DNA from: Stenotrophomonas sp. SY1
GTDB taxonomy: Bacteria > Pseudomonadota > Gammaproteobacteria > Xanthomonadales > Xanthomonadaceae
Direction: 5' to 3'
Length of the DNA stretch: 64,000 nt
Assembly (NCBI RefSeq): GCF_021202945.1
Contig: NZ_JAJOYR010000001.1
Location: 1,302,001-1,366,000, forward strand
In this document: positions 53,801 to 61,310 of the stretch, piece after piece
How the letters are laid out: the number at the start of each line of letters is the position of its first letter
How positions within the stretch are numbered: the stretch's first letter is position 1
Program-made: the position numbers and the translations under genes
Notes under the pieces: model-generated
Databases searched by the model: none
Seen by the model: the letters and a program-made list of their open reading frames with translations, nothing else
What the model was told of the DNA's origin: nothing

Positions 53801-54565
53801 TTGAACACAAAGACCATTTTCCCTTGGCCAGGCGGAAAGACCCGTTTGGCGAAGCACCTGCTGCCGCTAATCTACGAGCGGCCCCACACCTGTTACGTCG
53901 AAGCCTTCGCTGGCAGTGCCGCCATGTTGTTCGAGCGCACACCGGCGAAAGTGGAAGTCCTCAATGACATGCATGGCGAGTTGGTGCGCCTTTATCGTGT
54001 CGTTAGCAATCACCTGGATGAGTTCGTTCGCCATTTCCGCTGGTCGCTTACCAGCCGCGAGATGTACCGGTGGGCGCAACTGCAGGACGTTGAGACCTTA
54101 ACGGACATCCAGCGAGCGGCGCGTTTCTACTACCTGCAGAAGTTGAGTTTCGGCGGGAAGGTTGAAGGCCAGACGCTGGGCGTAGGTCCAACGGCAGCCA
54201 AGCGCATCAATCTGTTACGGCTCGAGCAGGACCTGAGCGACGCACACCTGCGGCTGCAAGGCGTCGTTGTGGAGCAGCTCTCCTGGGAGCGCTGCATCGA
54301 GAAGTACGACCGAGCGGGAACGCTGTTCCTGCTTGATCCGCCGTACTGGCAGACAACTGGCTATGGCCAAGCGTTTCCAATGGAGCAGTACGAGCGCCTG
54401 GCCGAGATGATGGCGGCGTTGCAGGGCAGGGCGATCCTCACCATCAACGACCACCCCTCCATGCGCGCGGTGTTTGATCGCTTCGAGCGGACCAGCGCAC
54501 CAATCCGATACACCGTCGGCGGCGGTGCGGGCGTGCAGCGGACGGAACTGATTTACACAACCTAA
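53801..54565 (+). CDS. D12-class DNA adenine N6-methyltransferase
   Basis: 254 residues from a TTG start (no ATG fits). FPWPGGKTRLAKHLLPLI is motif X plus I (SAM binding, with FAGSAAMLF next), and DPPYWQTTGYG at 179-189 is motif IV. This is the Dam/DpnM-like D12 class in the phage-borne form, often an orphan methylase. It could mark element DNA against host restriction, complementing the smaller enzyme at 39905. Confidence 0.88.
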   Translation: MNTKTIFPWPGGKTRLAKHLLPLIYERPHTCYVEAFAGSAAMLFERTPAKVEVLNDMHGELVRLYRVVSNHLDEFVRHFRWSLTSREMYRWAQLQDVETLTDIQRAARFYYLQKLSFGGKVEGQTLGVGPTAAKRINLLRLEQDLSDAHLRLQGVVVEQLSWERCIEKYDRAGTLFLLDPPYWQTTGYGQAFPMEQYERLAEMMAALQGRAILTINDHPSMRAVFDRFERTSAPIRYTVGGGAGVQRTELIYTT

Positions 54566-54672
54566 CCGGGGCATTGTCCCCGGCAACTCTCTGCCCGTCT
54601 CCCGACCGGATCAACCATCGCGCCAAGCCGGCAGCGAGGCGGGCACTCATTGCTTAACCGGGAGGACGCGCA

Positions 54673-54996
54673 ATGCCGAACCGGACAACCCACGGGGGGA
54701 ACATGCGCGACGAGATGATCGGTACCGTTGTTGGTGCGGCGGCCAAGACTGTTCCACCCGCCACGGTGGCAGGTGCAGTCGTAGCGGGTCGGAGCCTCGA
54801 CAACATCGTGGTGATCCTGACGATCATCTACCCGGCGCTTCGGCGGCGACGTAATAGGGGAGTGGCACCCCCTTTAAGTTCACGGCGGGGAACACGACGA
54901 TCCCCGCCAGCCGAGCGTCAATCCGTGTCTGAGACGTTTTGCCGGGTTAGACCGAAAGTGCCTTCAGATACTCGGATTTCAGGTGAGGAGGTGAAC
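54673..54996 (+). CDS. Holin-like small membrane protein, C-terminus apparently degraded
   Basis: GGAGG lies seven bases before the ATG. The first 60 residues (EMIGTVVGAAAKTVPPATVAGAVVAGRSLDNIVVILTIIYPALRRRR) resemble phage class II holins, which read ...PP-x-x-V-x-G...L-x-D-W-V-x-x-x-T-x-x-Y. After RRRRNRG the reading becomes low-complexity Arg/Pro/Ser and stays open into the next gene without a stop. This suggests a frameshift or fusion, with the holin body truncated. A GGCGGGGA/TCCCCGCC hairpin (54884-54908) interrupts the tail. Confidence 0.45.
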
Positions 54997-55530
54997 ATGT
55001 CAACCCAATTGGCACGCTTTGCAAGGACGTTCATCGTTGGCGCTGGCGAGGTCAAGATCTTCAACGCTTGCAGTCAAGCGCAGATCACTTCCGGCTCATT
55101 GACTGTATGCACGTTCGTCATTGGGAGAGTCAGGCCAAAAGGCCAGACATCAAGCTACTACCTGTTTGCGCATGTATCCGATTCCTGCACGTTCCGGTCT
55201 CTCGAAAAGAACTACAAGCATGCGTTGCATGAGAAGGGAATTGGCGCGGCTGAGGTCGAAATAGTCGCAATCCGAACTGCCCCGGACACGCAAGTACGAA
55301 GTGGCAAAAACTATGGCGTTGACACGACAGAGGCTGCTTATCACTTCGCCGATAGTGTCAGTGGTCAAGGGTTCCAGCACATGTATGGAGTCACGGCACA
55401 AGCAACGGGAAGAGGCCCCTTCATCAATGAATGTGTCGTGGATATTCCAGGACAGAATCGTGCAATCTCGGTCGGGCGCAAGCAGGGAGTCTTCGACAAG
55501 ATTGCTGCATGGTGGAAGGACGCCGTGTGA
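54997..55530 (+). CDS. Protein of unknown function, moderate GC
   Basis: 177 residues with a very strong ribosome site (GAGGAGGTG, four to five bases before the ATG). In frame with the holin-like segment, but the site and the change in composition argue for an independent start. No signal peptide or known motif; it contains Cys in FNACSQAQ, VCTFVIG, DSCTFRS and NECVVD. Visibly lower GC than its neighbours and with no homologue that I recognise, it may be a recently acquired cargo gene. Confidence 0.7.
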   Translation: MSTQLARFARTFIVGAGEVKIFNACSQAQITSGSLTVCTFVIGRVRPKGQTSSYYLFAHVSDSCTFRSLEKNYKHALHEKGIGAAEVEIVAIRTAPDTQVRSGKNYGVDTTEAAYHFADSVSGQGFQHMYGVTAQATGRGPFINECVVDIPGQNRAISVGRKQGVFDKIAAWWKDAV

Positions 55531-55584
55531 TGTGGCTGCGACAGTAGTCGCTCATGTGTTTGGCGGGCACTACCCCTCGTGGGC

Positions 55585-55806
55585 TTAGAAGTTGCCTTGC
55601 AACTCGCCCTCGGGATGCACGCCCAGTCGCACCAGCCAAGCGGCCACCATCTCGATGATCGAGACCTCGTCTTCCGGGTACTGGTCGATTAGCCGCTCCT
55701 CGACCTCGTCGCAGGCGCTCCAGAACGCCTCGCTCTCGCCCATCTCGGTGAGGGCGTGGCGGATCTCGTTGAAGGCGAGTTCGTAGTCAGCCGCGCGCGT
55801 CGTCAT
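55585..55806 (-). CDS. Small acidic phage-type protein, unknown
   Basis: 73 residues, MTTRAADYELAFNEIRHALTEMGESEAFWSACDEVEERLIDQYPEDEVSIIEMVAAWLVRLGVHPEG. Strongly acidic and helical. Its ATG lies 20 bases inside the end of the upstream gene, so the two are coupled. Acidic small proteins of this kind can be DNA mimics or anti-defence factors, but nothing specific supports that here. Confidence 0.6.
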   Translation of the reverse strand: MTTRAADYELAFNEIRHALTEMGESEAFWSACDEVEERLIDQYPEDEVSIIEMVAAWLVRLGVHPEGELQGNF

Positions 55807-56035
55807 CTGGTTTCGCTGCCTCAATGGCGCCGATGGCCTCGGCGATGTCGCGGACCTGGTCATGCAGCCAATCCCGATCGGCCACGGCGACCTTCATTTC
55901 TATGACCTCAACCTCGCCGGCCATGGCCTCGATCACGTCGCCGGGCATCGAGTTGCCCATCTCCACGCGCATACGGGCCGCGAGATCCTGCAGCCAGTGG
56001 TCGAGCTGTTGGCGGGTCATCTTGGCCATGGACAC
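55787..56035 (-). CDS. Small phage-type protein, unknown
   Basis: 82 residues, MSMAKMTRQQLDHWLQDLAARMRVEMGNSMPGDVIEAMAGEVEVIEMKVAVADRDWLHDQVRDIAEAIGAIEAAKPDDDARG, described here by its helical, mildly acidic character. It is divergent from the SRAP gene by about 48 bases and overlaps the next gene. No family is recognised. Confidence 0.6.
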   Translation of the reverse strand: MSMAKMTRQQLDHWLQDLAARMRVEMGNSMPGDVIEAMAGEVEVIEMKVAVADRDWLHDQVRDIAEAIGAIEAAKPDDDARG

Positions 56036-56082
56036 ATCGTAGGCGCGGCCGGCGTTATGCTCGGGTCAACCGGAGGTGACGT

Positions 56083-57027
56083 GTGTGCTATTCAGCCCAG
56101 ATCGAAGCCGACTACATGAAGCTCCTGCGGTCGTTCGGGCCGATCATGAGCCTGAAAGAGTTCGCGGAGCTTTGGCTCCGTGACAATGGCAAAGAGCGCC
56201 GTCGGATTCCCAAGGCCATCGTCGACGAAGTCGGGCCGTTGTTGCCCCCTGAGGTGCAGGCTAACTTTACCGCCGGCGCTGCAGCGGACGAGCAGGATTG
56301 GCAGCAGGAGTTGTTCAAGCAGGCCCGGCGGGTGGCCGACAACGAGCGGAAGCTGGCGACGAAGTACACGAAGACCGCCGAGAAGGAGGTTGGCATCGGC
56401 CAGCGCAAGGTGGAACAGCTCAAGGGCTGGATACAGGACCTGCACCGGGATAAGCTGGAGCCGCGCGACTGGCGATTCTTCCCCCAATGGTGGGCCCCGG
56501 TCCTCGTCCGGGAGGGCGACGGGTACGCCATCAAGCCGATGCGCTATCAGTTGCGGAAGCCTGGTCTGCCCGCCAGCTCTGACTGGGTCGGTACCGGTGC
56601 GACCAGGCGCATGTCCGGGACCTACAACGCCCGGCGCGACAACCTGGAGCGCTATTGGCGCAACCAGTTCGGTCGTAAGCATGGGCTGATTGTGGCATCG
56701 CGGTTCTACGAGAACGTGGACGGTCCGGATGGGAAGTCCCACAGGCTGGAGTTCACGCCGCGAACGGGCGAGCCGATGCTGGTGGCCTGCCTCTGGGATC
56801 TCTGGACCGACCCAGCCGGACAGGAGCCTGACATGCTCTGCTTTGCGGCCGTCACGGACGAACCGGAGCCAGAAGTGCTGGCCGCTGGCCATGATCGAAC
56901 GGTCATCAACATCAAACCCGAGCACATCAAGGCATGGCTCAACCCGGACGGTACCAACCTTCAGGCGCTCTACGACATCTTCGACGACAAGCGACACCCA
57001 TTTTACGAGCACCAGGTTGCGGCATAA
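56083..57027 (+). CDS. SRAP (HMCES/YedK-type) abasic-site DNA-protein crosslink protein
   Basis: 314 residues from a GTG with GGAGG nine bases upstream. The processed N-terminus places the catalytic Cys at position 2 (MCYSAQIEADY). TYNARRDNL, VACLWDLW and AAGHDRTVINIKPEHIKAWLNP complete the SRAP signature, with the Asn and His that assist thiazolidine crosslinking to abasic DNA. The family shields abasic sites in single-stranded DNA and is SOS-associated in bacteria. A central insertion (about 60-160) makes it longer than E. coli YedK (222 residues). Confidence 0.88.
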   Translation: MCYSAQIEADYMKLLRSFGPIMSLKEFAELWLRDNGKERRRIPKAIVDEVGPLLPPEVQANFTAGAAADEQDWQQELFKQARRVADNERKLATKYTKTAEKEVGIGQRKVEQLKGWIQDLHRDKLEPRDWRFFPQWWAPVLVREGDGYAIKPMRYQLRKPGLPASSDWVGTGATRRMSGTYNARRDNLERYWRNQFGRKHGLIVASRFYENVDGPDGKSHRLEFTPRTGEPMLVACLWDLWTDPAGQEPDMLCFAAVTDEPEPEVLAAGHDRTVINIKPEHIKAWLNPDGTNLQALYDIFDDKRHPFYEHQVAA

Positions 57028-57059
57028 GATCAAACCAGTACTTGCGAGGATTGCAACGG

Positions 57060-57818
57060 ATGCCCCAGGTTGATTATCGCGAATCATTGCGCGAGATGGA
57101 TGATGCGCTCGCGGTTTTGGTAGCGATGGTGCCGCAAGCTCAGCGCGTTCCTTTTCATCGCCATTTTGTGTATCGGTACGTTGAACGCCTACCTGTCCAG
57201 GCAATTGTCCAGAAGCTTGCCCGCTTGCCGTCTGGCCTGCGGGCTGCCCAAGTCCTCTTGGGGGCCGGGTTTTTCCAGGAGCAGGGGGCTCTTCAGCGCA
57301 TGCTCGATGAGCTGGTTGACGACGTGTTGTTTCTCTCCATTCCACTATTGTCTGGGGAATGGGAGAGCATCCATGACAACTTCTTGGATGCTTTTTTCAC
57401 AGAGGATTTTGACCCCGCCACTGGGCAGCCAACGGCTCAGGATCGGCCAATGGTGCCGCGGAAGAAGATTCGTGCCTATATCGCGCGATCGAAACTTGGA
57501 GGTGCCAATCCGAGTGGCCAAATTGACGCGGGACGAACCCTGAGCAAGGTCTATTCCGGATTTGTACATGCGGCATCTCCACACATCATGGAATTGTACG
57601 GCGGTGATCCTCCCCACTTTCATACGGCCGGAATGCTTGGGACGCCTGGAGAGCAAGGGCACCAGGATGACATGGGCAACTACTATTATCGTGGCCTGTC
57701 GGCCTTCGTGGTGGCCGCTCATGCTTTTGGCAACCGGCCACTTTTTGACCGCTTGTACGCATTTAGCACGGGTCTCGGGGATGTGGTGGGCCGGCGCGAC
57801 CAAGGCAGGTCGCAGTGA
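57060..57818 (+). CDS. Protein of unknown function
   Basis: 252 residues, start 33 bases after SRAP with a GAGGA site. Entirely helical in appearance. The segment TLSKVYSGFVHAASPHIMELYGGDPPHFHTAGM, with Y-x-x-x-S-G-x-V-H-x-x, faintly recalls DUF5677-like proteins. It also has RVPFHRHFVYRYVERLP. No function is inferred. The composition is lower in GC than SRAP. Confidence 0.6.
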   Translation: MPQVDYRESLREMDDALAVLVAMVPQAQRVPFHRHFVYRYVERLPVQAIVQKLARLPSGLRAAQVLLGAGFFQEQGALQRMLDELVDDVLFLSIPLLSGEWESIHDNFLDAFFTEDFDPATGQPTAQDRPMVPRKKIRAYIARSKLGGANPSGQIDAGRTLSKVYSGFVHAASPHIMELYGGDPPHFHTAGMLGTPGEQGHQDDMGNYYYRGLSAFVVAAHAFGNRPLFDRLYAFSTGLGDVVGRRDQGRSQ

Positions 57819-57896
57819 TGCTCTTTGGGCGGTGCGAGCGGGCAGCATGTCCTACTGACTCGGAGCGATACCGAGCCACGGTTCCGTACGTGCAGG

Positions 57897-58286
57897 TCAC
57901 TCGGGCGGACGGTTGGCGTGCGCTCCTCGGGTCCGCTCCTCGTGGAGCTGCGATAAGGCCCAATTGTCCCTACTACTCGGTGCCAAGGCTGTGATAACCC
58001 TGAAGGTCGCGTCGGGAATGGTCTTCCTGCCCGCCGGCCATTGGTGATCGCGGCGAGGCACGCTTATTCGGGCGGCCACCCAGCGCTCGATAAACCGCTT
58101 GGCGCTGAGAATCCCCCCACGGTGGATGGCCTGGATGTGGCTGCCGAGGAAGTTCAGGTGGATCTGCATCGGGACCGCGCCTTCGGCAGGGGTTATGTAG
58201 GCAATCACGCCGTAGTTGTACATCAACAGCGGGGCGGCTGGCGTGCCGGCCCAATGGCAGGCCTTCGGGAGATTGGGGCGGGTCAT
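57897..58286 (-). CDS. Conserved phage-type protein of unknown function
   Basis: 129 residues, MTRPNLPKACHWAGTPAAPLLMYNYGVIAYITPAEGAVPMQIHLNFLG, then FIERWVAARISVPRR. The first 90 residues look like a compact beta-rich domain that I associate with small xanthomonad prophage proteins of unknown role; the C-terminal 40 look non-conserved. It is isolated from neighbours by about 80-100 bases on each side. Confidence 0.55.
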   Translation of the reverse strand: MTRPNLPKACHWAGTPAAPLLMYNYGVIAYITPAEGAVPMQIHLNFLGSHIQAIHRGGILSAKRFIERWVAARISVPRRDHQWPAGRKTIPDATFRVITALAPSSRDNWALSQLHEERTRGAHANRPPE

Positions 58287-58382
58287 GCACGGAGGCTATG
58301 CCTGTCCAAGTTCAAATCCTGCGACGGACAGCACTAAAGGCTGGTCGCGCTTGGTGCGATAGCCAAGCGCCAGCATGTAGCC

Positions 58383-58583
58383 ATGACGACATGCAGAAGG
58401 GCCCGGTGGGCACGAAGGAGAGCGGCTTCCCTGTGGGAGCAAGCCAGGCAGGTGGATTCCCTGGCGACGGGTGACTGGCGGGCACGCCAGAGGGCAAGGG
58501 TGGGTGCCGATAGGCTAAGGCGGGAGGCGTCGAAGTTCGAGGCGATCGCTGCCCGGCTGGACCCGCAGGGCCCGGACACCTGA
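58383..58583 (+). CDS. Small Arg/Ala-rich protein
   Basis: 66 residues, MTTCRRARWARRRAASLWEQARQVDSLATGDWRARQRARVGADRLRREASKFEAIAARL, a highly basic amphipathic helix. There is no clear ribosome site. It may be a real small phage protein, or a chance frame in GC-rich DNA. Confidence 0.4.
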   Translation: MTTCRRARWARRRAASLWEQARQVDSLATGDWRARQRARVGADRLRREASKFEAIAARLDPQGPDT

Positions 58584-58608
58584 TCAAAGCGCTAGGCTGA
58601 TTTCATAG

Positions 58609-59937
58609 TCATGCTGGCCGCGCTGTGCGTTGCGCGAGGTCGATGACCACCGCGCTGACCCCAGTGAGGAGCCCGTAGAGTGCGTTGATGGCTGCGCGCT
58701 TCTCGGTGTCGTATTCGTACTTATTGTAGTGCCGCTTCTGGACGCCACTTAGACCATGGGATTGCAGGTGCCCGCGCACCTCTTCGGAGTAACCGAGGGC
58801 GGCTAGCCGGGTCTCGACAGTGCGGCGTAGGTCGCCAGGCGTGAACGCGCGGCCCTCCAGTTCCTCGGCGGCAGCCATATCGGCTACCACGCGATCCAAG
58901 GCCCCGCGAAACACGTCATAGGTGGCGGCGTCGACTCCGTCGGAGATGGTGAACAAGAACTCGCCAGCCCTCTCGCCGCGCATGGTGGCCAAGGCGTCCT
59001 CGGCCTGCTTGATGAGAGGAACGACATGGGCCCGGCCGTGTCGGCGCCGGCCCTTGATGTCCAGGATTCGCACAGAATGGTGGTCCAGGTCGAGGTCAGC
59101 CGTGACCAGCCGAGCCAGCTGGGAAATTCGTTGCGCCCCCGTCAGCAGGTGAAAACGGAGCATCGCCCCCCGAGCGTCCGACATGGCGGCAATCCGCTGC
59201 CAGTACGCGCGCAGTTCGGCGACCGACAGGGCATGTTCGCGCGGGGTGCCGCTGTCGATCGTGGACAGATCCTGGGCCGGATTACGCGAGAGATTCAGGG
59301 CCCGGAGCGAATCCGGAGCTGCTGCATCCTGCTTGGCACGAATTGCTGCCGCATACGCCGCGCGCAGATAGGAACGGATCTTCCCGGCCTCGCGCAGCTT
59401 GTCCGCTCTCACAAGGCGGGACAGCACCGGGATAAGGTCGTCGAGTTCCAGTTCGCCGGCGGGCCTTGCCCAGAGAGCCGGGAAGGGTTTCTCGATATGC
59501 AACACAATGGCTTTACGGACATTGCCGGCGCTGATCTTGCCTGCGATGTCTAGACTGTCCGCGTACGCTTCCATCATGGCCCCGAGCGTGGCGGAGTTGA
59601 CAGCGTTAGCCTCGGCATCCGCCAGCGCGCGAGCGCGCACAGCCTCCGCTTCGTCGGCGGCCAGGGCGCGGCGAAGGTCGCGATCACCAGCCTGGTACCT
59701 GCGGGACAGCAGGGCAGCTGCAGACCGGGCTTCGGCGAGCGTGAGCGTGCTTCCCAAGGAGAGCCGGTCCTGCTTACGATTGGGGCCGGTGTACCGGTAG
59801 TAGAAGCCAATGGCCCCCGAAGCAAGCTTCCTGGCCTGCAGCACTCCGGCGCCGTGAGTTGCGGCATCGTTCGCCCATTCACCTGTCGTGAGTGCCGCAA
59901 GTCCGCGCGCTGTGAGCTGTCCCTTTCCCTTCGCCAT
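58609..59937 (-). CDS. int: Tyrosine-recombinase integrase of the element
   Basis: 442 residues. An N-terminal DUF4102-like arm-binding domain (RLSLGSTLTLAEARSAAALL), a core-binding SAM-like domain (about 110-220) and the catalytic domain are visible. Catalytic residues: Arg in LTGAQRISQLARL, Lys in IKGRRRHG, Arg in TPGDLRRT, His in LQSHGLSG and nucleophile Tyr in KRHYNKYEY. The position that is usually His in H-x-x-R is Gly (GDLR). It is transcribed away from attR, and its start lies two bases from the right arm-type repeat, so binding there could repress it. Confidence 0.93.
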   Translation of the reverse strand: MAKGKGQLTARGLAALTTGEWANDAATHGAGVLQARKLASGAIGFYYRYTGPNRKQDRLSLGSTLTLAEARSAAALLSRRYQAGDRDLRRALAADEAEAVRARALADAEANAVNSATLGAMMEAYADSLDIAGKISAGNVRKAIVLHIEKPFPALWARPAGELELDDLIPVLSRLVRADKLREAGKIRSYLRAAYAAAIRAKQDAAAPDSLRALNLSRNPAQDLSTIDSGTPREHALSVAELRAYWQRIAAMSDARGAMLRFHLLTGAQRISQLARLVTADLDLDHHSVRILDIKGRRRHGRAHVVPLIKQAEDALATMRGERAGEFLFTISDGVDAATYDVFRGALDRVVADMAAAEELEGRAFTPGDLRRTVETRLAALGYSEEVRGHLQSHGLSGVQKRHYNKYEYDTEKRAAINALYGLLTGVSAVVIDLAQRTARPA

Positions 59938-59940
59938 ATC

Positions 59941-59959
59941 GTGCCTACTTGGTGCCTAC
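59941..59959 (+). promoter_or_regulatory. Right copy of putative integrase arm-type sites
   Basis: Identical to 38569-38587 (GTGCCTACTTGGTGCCTAC). It lies immediately upstream of the int start codon, overlapping the expected int ribosome site or promoter. A dual role in recombination and int autoregulation is inferred. Confidence 0.65.
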
Positions 59960-60075
59960 TTTCAGTGGGAACGCAGGGTGCCAGTTGGGACCGAGGGAAA
60001 CTGTAAGGTTTGGCGAATCAGCGGCTTACGTCTCGCGATGCGACCCTCGGGGTCTAGTTGAGACGTGGAACCACG

Positions 60076-60122
60076 GACTTTTAATCTTTTGGTCGAAGGT
60101 TCGAATCCTTCACGGCCCACCA
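60076..60122 (+). repeat. attR, right copy of the 47-bp attachment repeat
   Basis: Identical to 38463-38509. It carries only the 3' part of tRNA-Lys (anticodon stem to CCA); the 5' half is missing, so no tRNA is encoded here. It marks the right end of the element. Confidence 0.95.
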
Positions 60123-60133
60123 GCATTGCCAAG

Positions 60134-60161
60134 GGCTCCAGAGCGATCTGGAGCCTTTTTT
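60134..60161 (+). terminator. Original tRNA-Lys terminator, displaced by integration
   Basis: GGCTCCAGA (60134-60142), loop GCGA, TCTGGAGCC (60147-60155) and six T. It follows attR by 11 bases, where the tRNA terminator would be in an empty site. Confidence 0.9.
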
Positions 60162-60506
60162 GTGCTCCGAATCGGGGCCGCCGCTCCGCAGTTGACTTTG
60201 TCAGGCTGGTGCGCGCCCTCACGCCGTCACATGGCCTAGAAGGGCACGCAGAGGCGCGCCGCGTGTCGCTGCCCGGTCTTGGGCCCGTTCGGAGTCGGGC
60301 GTTTGTGCGCCGCCATGTGCTCGGTGCGATGTTCCTGCCGCCAGGCCATCACCCCGGGCAGGTCGAGGGCATTTCGTTGCGCGGCTTGTGGCCTTGCAGG
60401 TACCGCATCGGCCGCTTTCTGTTGGTGTCAAAACAGAAGCGGCCACAAAAACGCCGTCATGGAAGGAAAGTAGGGAAGGCCGTGGCGTGCGCCGGGCCTG
60501 GCCGGC
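60162..60506. other. Gap after the displaced terminator
   Basis: 345 bases. A near-perfect inverted repeat, GGCCGCTTTCTGTT (60410-60423) with AACAGAAGCGGCC (60432-60444), lies about 60 bases downstream of the minus-strand gene end and could be its terminator, though no T-run follows. No gene is supported. Confidence 0.45.
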
Positions 60507-60974
60507 CTACTTCAGCAACGTCTGGACATCGACGATCCGCACGTCGTGCATCTGGTCGAGATATGCATCCAGATATGCCTTGTGCGACGCGCCGACGAGC
60601 ACCAGCGTGCGCATGCCCGGGGTTGGACCCATCAGGTCGCGGATGTTCGCTGCCATGCGCAGATTGCGCGTTTCCCACGAGGTGACGTATAGGCGCCCGT
60701 AGCCTTGCGGCGAGGGCTCCTCCAAAGCAGGGACTGTGCCTGCACCGTTTCGAAGAGCATCCATCCTGCCAGCAGCGTGCCGATCAAGATGCGCCGTCTC
60801 CAATTCTCCTGAATCCCATGGCTCCCCGATGAAGCGCTTGGCCAGCTCAAGGTGCGCAGGTTCCATCCCGGCTGATGCTTTGTCGATGTGTGGACGAGCA
60901 ATCCGGCTGCGTTCCTTGTGCGGAGTGGCCGGTAACCTCGGATGGTCCGGCCGTCGTGGAATTGTGTCGCGCAA
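60507..60974 (-). pseudogene. Degraded DUF5694-like (TraB-related) gene remnant
   Basis: The last 65 codons (YVTSWETRNLRMAANIRDLMGPTPGMRTLVLVGASHKAYLDAYLDQMHDVRIVDVQTLL) match the C-terminus of DUF5694 proteins, with the R-N-x-x-M-A-x-N-I and V-L-V-G-x-S-H motifs. Upstream the frame turns to unrelated-looking sequence and another frame appears to carry the homology (around 60730-60800), suggesting at least one frameshift and loss of the N-terminal half. It may have been damaged when sequence beside the tRNA was rearranged. Confidence 0.55.
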
Positions 60975-61310
60975 CGCGGCATTGCATCTGCTGGTTCGGA
61001 TGCGAGGGGCTGTCGGTGTTCCCGGAGCGTGGCGTCGCCTGCGGAACTGCTGCCGGCTTGTTCATTTGATCTGATTCACAAGCGCCCTCATTCCAACTGC
61101 TCTCCTGCTTGCGGGAGAGCGGCTCCGTTCCTCATGCCCAAGCACGGCTCGAGGCGGCTGGCTCCAGTCGCACTGCTTCTGCGGGAGCGGCGATATGGTC
61201 CTTGATCACGCGTATTGCCCTGCCAGCAGGACTTTCGTCGATGCCATCCGCATCGGGCACGGGACTGAGGTACATTCGGCGGCCAGTACTACTGCAACGA
61301 AGGTGTGGTA
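60975..61310. other. Intergenic region before the response regulator
   Basis: 336 bases. A diverged REP-like hairpin, GCTCTCCTGCTTGCGGGAGAGC (61100-61121), is visible. No gene is supported; the short frames on both strands look like coding artefacts. Confidence 0.45.

Larger units (their letters stand above)
38463..60122 (+). mobile_element. Phage-like integrative element in tRNA-Lys carrying a microcin-type locus
   Basis: About 21.7 kb bounded by the 47-bp repeat, with a tyrosine integrase at the right end and an AlpA-like gene at the left end. It contains a CI/operator/cro-like immunity region, a P-like replication protein, a DUF1064 nuclease, two adenine methylases, an SRAP protein and a bacteriocin secretion locus. 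I find no terminase, portal, capsid, tail, endolysin or spanin genes. It is therefore a phage satellite or a decayed prophage rather than an autonomous phage. The 47.9-50.8 kb part is visibly less GC-rich than the rest, suggesting separate acquisition. Confidence 0.92.

Noticed and set aside
60065-60122. A second tRNA-Lys at the right end
   Set aside because: Only the 3' part (from the anticodon stem) is present; the acceptor and D-arm 5' half are missing. It is the attR repeat.
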